A DNA stretch of 18,363 nt from contig CAYLXX010000018.1 in assembly GCA_964387955.1 (NCBI GenBank), positions 1 to 18,363 of the forward strand. Reading direction: 5' to 3'. The notes beneath the pieces are model-generated. The model was not told the origin of the DNA, did no database searches, and saw nothing but the letters and a program-made list of their open reading frames with translations. This DNA comes from CAYLXX01 sp964387955. GTDB taxonomy: Bacteria; Patescibacteriota; Microgenomatia; UBA1406; GWC2-37-13. A program made the position numbers and the translations under genes. How positions within the stretch are numbered: the first letter of the stretch is position 1; each line of letters begins with the position of its first letter. Of this stretch, positions 14,868 to 18,363 are shown one piece after another.

Positions 14868-16181
14868 ATGGCAACTTTTGTCTGTGCAAACTGTGGGTAT
14901 GGTACTGAATCTTGGCTTGGTAAGTGTCCAAGCTGTGGAGAATTTAATACGTTTAAAGAATTCAACACTGAAGGAAAAACTACGAGCCGCAAAAAAGAGT
15001 CTGTTAAAAAAATCTCGGTTACCAGTCTAAAAAAAGTCGCCACACCTGAGAAGAGACGACATCCGACAGGAATGTTTGAAGTCGATCGTGTGCTTGGTGG
15101 AGGAATTGTACCTGGGGAAGTTATTTTGTTAACTGGAGAACCAGGTGTAGGTAAATCTACTCTTCTTCTTCAAGCTTTGCAAAAATTAAAAACTCTTTAT
15201 ATTTCAGGCGAAGAAGGTCCTGAACAAGTCAAAGATCGAGCCGAAAGACTTGGAATTAATCTTGATAATTTTTCTTTTTCATCTGATTTGCAAGTCGAGG
15301 GAATTGCCGCAGGCGTTGAAGATGAGCTAAAAGGTAAAATCGACGCGCTGGTTATCGACTCCATCCAGACTGTGTACAGCAAAGATGAAGATGCTGCGCC
15401 TGGTAATGTTACGCAACTTCGTACGTCAACTGCCAAGTTGATCAATCTGGCCAAAAGCCAAAGAGTGGCTATCATCATCGTCGGCCACGTTACCAAAGAA
15501 GGCGAAGTTGCGGGCCCAAAAACTGTCGAACATATGGTGGATGCGGTCCTCAGTTTTGAAGGAGAACGCGTCTCGCATTTTAGAGTTTTGAGAGCTTCAA
15601 AAAATCGCTTTGGCTCAACTGATGAGATAGGAATCTTCGAAATGGACAATAAGGGTCTGCAACAAGTCGATAATCCGGCCGCATTTCTAGAAACACATCA
15701 GGATAATGTGCCAGGTCGAGCGATTGTTGGCGTCATCGAGGGCAAACGACCTTTGTTTTTTGAGATCCAAACACTCGCCTCACCTACTATGATGGCGATG
15801 CCCCGCAGAGTAGTACGCGGAGTGGATTACAATAAGGTTTTATTACTCCTGGCAGTAATCCGCAAACACATTAAGCTGCCTCTTGATAAATATGATATTT
15901 ACGTCAATGTGATCGGTGGAGTCGACGTCAAATCCCCGGCCGCAGATCTGGGAATTGTTGCCTCACTCATCTCATCGGTACGTAATTTTCCTATGCCGCC
16001 CAAATCTGTCTTCGTAGGTGAGGTCGGACTATTGGGTGAAATCCGCAATGTACCTGGTCAGGATAAAGTGATTACCGAAGCCAAGAGACTGGCGTTTAAA
16101 GAAGTATACTCACCGCTCAATGCTAAGTCGATCAAGGAATTTGGCCATCTCGAGTCAGAAGAAGAACAAGATCTGGAATAA
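14868..16181 (+). CDS. radA: DNA repair protein RadA (Sms)
   Basis: 437 aa, full length. RadA is a RecA-like ATPase/helicase that extends recombination intermediates (branch migration) in DNA repair and transformation. Zinc finger C6-C9/C20-C23 at the N-terminus; Walker A GEPGVGKST (90-98); LVIDSIQT (Walker B); the RadA-specific KNRFG (245-249); and a C-terminal Lon-protease-like domain with GGVDVKSPAADLG. All motifs are intact. It begins 3 nt after argS with no ribosome-binding site. The stop codon is directly next to the stop codon of the convergent RodZ-like gene, with zero bases between. Confidence 0.96.
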   Translation: MATFVCANCGYGTESWLGKCPSCGEFNTFKEFNTEGKTTSRKKESVKKISVTSLKKVATPEKRRHPTGMFEVDRVLGGGIVPGEVILLTGEPGVGKSTLLLQALQKLKTLYISGEEGPEQVKDRAERLGINLDNFSFSSDLQVEGIAAGVEDELKGKIDALVIDSIQTVYSKDEDAAPGNVTQLRTSTAKLINLAKSQRVAIIIVGHVTKEGEVAGPKTVEHMVDAVLSFEGERVSHFRVLRASKNRFGSTDEIGIFEMDNKGLQQVDNPAAFLETHQDNVPGRAIVGVIEGKRPLFFEIQTLASPTMMAMPRRVVRGVDYNKVLLLLAVIRKHIKLPLDKYDIYVNVIGGVDVKSPAADLGIVASLISSVRNFPMPPKSVFVGEVGLLGEIRNVPGQDKVITEAKRLAFKEVYSPLNAKSIKEFGHLESEEEQDLE

Positions 16182-16802
16182 TTACGTACCCATAAATTCT
16201 CTTTTTATCACCGACTTGCGGCCGTTGGCGCCAGTAGTTTCTATGATAAGCTCGTTTTTCCCATCTTTAATCGGAAAATCATACGTAAAAGTGCCATCTT
16301 TATCTTGATATACTCGCTCACCAAATATAGTGATGGCAGCGTCCTTCTCGGTTTTACCAGTTACAGTAATTTTTTCACCTGATCGAAACGTAGACCGCTG
16401 TGGCGCAACTATCGCAGTTTTAGGCGGAGCTAGAAATAATTTCAACTGGTACGTGAAATACAAAACAAACAGAAACAATACACTCATCAAAGCCCCCATA
16501 GCTATCCGTCGAGTAGGAGAGGCTAAATATTTTGAAGATGTACGGCTCTTAAATCTAACGTCTTCTTTTTTAGCATAGTCTCTGCGAAAAAAAAGGAGCA
16601 TTTTTTGATTGTTTACACCAAGCAGTCTTGAATAGTTGGTGATCAAACCTGTGATATAAACTTTGGAAGAGAAAACGTTCCAATTGTCTTCCTCAAGAGC
16701 CACAATAAATTTCTCGCGCACCCGCAAGGCTTTTTCTACTTGTTTTAATGTAAGATTTTGTTTTAGTCTCTCGTCCCTGAGAAGCTTGCCGACTGTTGTC
16801 AT
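16182..16802 (-). CDS. RodZ-like protein: HTH, one membrane helix, extracytoplasmic Ig-like domain
   Basis: 206 aa. Residues 1-70 are a RodZ/HTH_25-type helix-turn-helix (LKQNLTLKQVEKALRVREKFIVALEEDNW, then YITGLITNYSRLLG). A basic stretch precedes a single membrane helix (about 100-120). Residues 128-204 form an Ig-like beta domain (SGEKITVTGKTEKDAAITIFG, then a DGTFTYDFPIKDGKNELIIE pattern) like those attached to many CPR envelope proteins. RodZ links MreB to the cell wall machinery; the layout matches, although the Ig-like module replaces the usual RodZ periplasmic domain, and no mreB is in the window. It starts 5 nt after the efp stop, so it is in the efp operon. No ribosome-binding site is visible. 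Confidence 0.85.
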   Translation of the reverse strand: MTTVGKLLRDERLKQNLTLKQVEKALRVREKFIVALEEDNWNVFSSKVYITGLITNYSRLLGVNNQKMLLFFRRDYAKKEDVRFKSRTSSKYLASPTRRIAMGALMSVLFLFVLYFTYQLKLFLAPPKTAIVAPQRSTFRSGEKITVTGKTEKDAAITIFGERVYQDKDGTFTYDFPIKDGKNELIIETTGANGRKSVIKREFMGT

Positions 16803-16807
16803 AAAGA

Positions 16808-17374
16808 TTACTGTTTAACACGCTCTCCGTAGGCTCCTGTTTCGGGATTGACCGTTATGACATCGCCCTTTTTGACGAAGAGAGGAACCATTATTGTAAC
16901 GCCTGTTTCAAGTTTAGCAGGTTTTTTAGCTCCTGACACAGTATCGCCTTTGGCCGCTTCCTCAGTTTCCACAACTTGGAGTCTGACAGATGCAGGTGGT
17001 CTCACCGACAACGGTTTGTCATCATAAATATAGACAAAATGTTTAGTACCTTCTTTTAAAAAATTAGCCACATCTCCCACCATATCCAGAGGCACTTGAT
17101 ATTGATTGTATGTTCGTTCATCCATAAAATAGAGGTGCTCACCGTCTTTATATAAGTACTGGAGTTCGATACTGGCCACATCTACTGTATCAACCATCTC
17201 GTTTGATTTATAGGTGTAATCGACATTTTTACCGGAAGAAATATTTTTTAAACGGCTCTTCATGAGTGCAGAACCTTTTCCTGGAGAATAAAATTCCGCC
17301 TTTTGCACCTGCCAAATATCACCTTGATAGTGCACAAAGTCACCTTTTTTTAAATTACCTGCATTAGTGGCCAT
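16808..17374 (-). CDS. efp: Elongation factor P
   Basis: 188 aa, normal length. EF-P binds between the P and E sites of the ribosome and rescues stalling at polyproline stretches. The N-terminal KOW-like domain starts LKKGDFVHYQGDIWQV; the tip loop is SPGKGSA with K33, the residue that EpmA beta-lysylates in E. coli; the middle OB domain has LYFMDERTYNQY; the C-terminal domain carries the signature GVTIMVPLFVKKGDVITVNPETGAY. The gene just upstream on the same strand is an EpmA-like ligase, which argues that K33 is modified by lysylation and not by rhamnosylation (EarP needs Arg here) or aminopentanol. The start is supported by an extended -10 at 17385-17393. Confidence 0.97.
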   Translation of the reverse strand: MATNAGNLKKGDFVHYQGDIWQVQKAEFYSPGKGSALMKSRLKNISSGKNVDYTYKSNEMVDTVDVASIELQYLYKDGEHLYFMDERTYNQYQVPLDMVGDVANFLKEGTKHFVYIYDDKPLSVRPPASVRLQVVETEEAAKGDTVSGAKKPAKLETGVTIMVPLFVKKGDVITVNPETGAYGERVKQ

Positions 17375-17384
17375 AAGAGTACTA

Positions 17385-17393
17385 ATTATAGCA
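17385..17393 (-). promoter_or_regulatory. Extended -10 element for efp and the RodZ-like gene
   Basis: On the minus strand this reads TGcTATAAT, a perfect extended -10, ending 10 nt before the efp ATG in the 23-nt gap after the epmA-like gene. The -35 is weak. efp may thus be transcribed both with epmA and from its own promoter. Confidence 0.6.
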
Positions 17394-17397
17394 AAAC

Positions 17398-18363
17398 TTA
17401 TCTGACAGATAGAAGCTTAATGTCATCAATCGCAGTTTTATCCGCAAAAATCATAGCTAGTCTTTCGAAACCTATAGCAATGCCTGAACATCTAGGCAAT
17501 CCCTGCTCCAAAACTTCAATAAATTCATTATCCACAACATGATTAATTTTCCCTGCGTCTAGCCTTTTTTTTGTCTCCTCTTCAAATCTCTTTTTTTGTT
17601 CCTTTGCATCAGTCATCTCGCTATAACAATCGCCAAGTTCGATACCTGAAATATAAAATTCAAATCTCTGCGATGTTTTACCGTCAGAGTTGGATTTAGC
17701 CATAGCAGCAAATTCAATCGGGTAATCATAAAGTAGTGTTGGGGAACCATTTTGACCCAGATGATGTTCGACCTCCTGCACATATACCTGTGAAAAAATG
17801 TCTTCATAACTAAAACCGTCGATTTTGTAGCCTTTCTTTTTAGCTTCCTGAATAAACTCTTGTCGATCAACAAATTTATTGATCGGAATTCCACAATACT
17901 TCTCAAAGGCTTCTGCAACGCTGTATTTCTCCCATTTTGTTACATTAATTTTCTTTCCTTGATACACAAATTCCAACGTACCAAATAACTTTTTTGCAAT
18001 ATGTTGCAGTAATTTCAATGTTACATCTGCCACATCCATATAGTCTGCTTCGACTTTATAAAACTCAAGCATCACGAATTCTGGAGAGTGTTTAGATGAT
18101 TCTTCCCCGTTGCGATATGATTTTCCCAAGAAATAACAATCACCTACGCCATATGCGAGCAGCCTTTTTAAAAATAACTCGGGCGAAGGAGTAAGGTACA
18201 ATTTTTGACGTTTATCAAAATATCTAAACTCAGTCTCAAAAATTTCCATGTAGGATTCTGGTACTAATGCAGGAGATAAAGTGGGTAATTCTATTTTTAG
18301 ATATCCTGCTGTCTGTAAAAATTCATGAGTCGCTTGTTCAACAGCAAGATACTTTTTGTAATT
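17398..18363 (-). CDS. epmA: EpmA-like EF-P lysine ligase (LysRS paralogue), N-terminus cut by window edge
   Basis: The frame is open to the last base, giving 321 visible residues; the Met at 18247-18249 is internal. It is a class II lysyl-tRNA-synthetase-type core without a visible anticodon domain. E. coli EpmA is about 325 aa, so only a few residues may be missing. Visible: LPTLSPALVPESYMEIFETEF, lacking the GGAxARPF of true LysRS; SPELFLKRLLAYG; motif 2 SYRNGEESSKHSPEFVMLEFY; FEFYISGIELGDCYSEMTDA; and motif 3 CSGIAIGFERL. In motif 3 an Ala (visible residue 296) sits where LysRS has Gly, the substitution known in EpmA (A298 in E. coli). EpmA attaches (R)-beta-lysine to EF-P, and efp follows 23 nt downstream. 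A true LysRS with an OB domain beyond the edge is the alternative. Confidence 0.85.
   Translation of the reverse strand, partial: NYKKYLAVEQATHEFLQTAGYLKIELPTLSPALVPESYMEIFETEFRYFDKRQKLYLTPSPELFLKRLLAYGVGDCYFLGKSYRNGEESSKHSPEFVMLEFYKVEADYMDVADVTLKLLQHIAKKLFGTLEFVYQGKKINVTKWEKYSVAEAFEKYCGIPINKFVDRQEFIQEAKKKGYKIDGFSYEDIFSQVYVQEVEHHLGQNGSPTLLYDYPIEFAAMAKSNSDGKTSQRFEFYISGIELGDCYSEMTDAKEQKKRFEEETKKRLDAGKINHVVDNEFIEVLEQGLPRCSGIAIGFERLAMIFADKTAIDDIKLLSVR

Noticed and set aside
15197..15649. 150-aa open frame on the minus strand inside radA
   Set aside because: It mirrors the strongly conserved RadA coding frame, is Ser-rich low-information sequence, and has no promoter or homology I recognise.
17613..17918. 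101-aa minus-strand open frame inside the epmA-like gene
   Set aside because: It is a shifted frame of a well-conserved synthetase core; its sequence shows no domain and no start signal.
17398..18249. A 283-aa LysRS-like protein starting at the ATG ending at 18249
   Set aside because: The frame stays open to 18363 and those upstream residues align with the EpmA N-terminal region, so the Met is internal.
1..18363. Recoded UGA (Gly), CRISPR array, tRNA, insertion sequence or prophage
   Set aside because: UGA ends several intact genes, so it is not recoded. I saw no spaced direct repeats, no cloverleaf, no transposase or integrase, and no phage genes on either strand.

Overview
The window is a compact, A+T-rich stretch of bacterial chromosome. 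I think it comes from a Candidate Phyla Radiation (Patescibacteria) genome, most likely a Microgenomates-type lineage. This rests on protein flavour, tiny intergenic gaps, a streamlined mix of housekeeping and envelope genes, and the near-complete absence of Shine-Dalgarno sites; no rRNA is present to place it. TGA is used as a stop (cofE-like, the GT4 gene, ugd, uxs) and glycines are encoded by GGN, so the code is standard and not the UGA=Gly code of Gracilibacteria/Absconditabacteria. I see no tRNA, rRNA, CRISPR, insertion sequence, phage gene or attachment site, and no gene-free stretch over about 100 bases.

Layout. 1-357: 3' end of a membrane protein, probably a GT39-type glycosyltransferase. 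350-1090: a COG1478 (CofE/FolC2-type) gamma-glutamyl ligase homologue, divergent from glyA across a 59-bp region with two overlapping promoters. 1090-3811: glyA, then a small membrane protein and a translationally coupled WecA/MraY-superfamily transferase with altered active-site motifs. 3824-5032: a MiaB-like tRNA methylthiotransferase lacking the C-terminal TRAM domain. 5048-10297: a sugar-nucleotide and glycan block with rmlB, an rmlD-like reductase, ugd, a UDP-glucuronate decarboxylase and a DPM1-GtrA fusion glycosyltransferase; ugd to the transferase are joined by ATGA overlaps. 10349-11239: an exported PEGA-PEGA-SH3 protein. 11236-11931 (minus): a HAD phosphatase/mutase. 12030-13184: a DUF763 protein of unknown function. 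13206-16181: argS-radA. 16182-18363 (minus): epmA-like (cut by the window edge), efp, and a RodZ-like HTH/membrane/Ig-like protein.

How the genes fit together. ugd and uxs give UDP-glucose to UDP-glucuronate to UDP-xylose. rmlB and the rmlD-like gene supply parts of a dTDP-deoxysugar route (rmlA and rmlC are not here). The two lipid-linked-sugar type transferases and the SH3/PEGA and RodZ-like proteins indicate envelope building. EF-P with an adjacent EpmA-like ligase forms a self-contained EF-P modification pair. The cofE-like/glyA pair suggests folate metabolism rather than F420.

The strongest non-obvious signal is regulatory. Most transcription-unit starts carry a -10 hexamer ending 6-9 nt before the start codon, which predicts leaderless mRNAs, and internal operon genes start at 0-5 nt gaps or ATGA overlaps without any ribosome-binding site. 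The other notable signals are the altered GT4 active site, the TRAM-less MiaB, the epmA-efp pair and the DUF763 gene.
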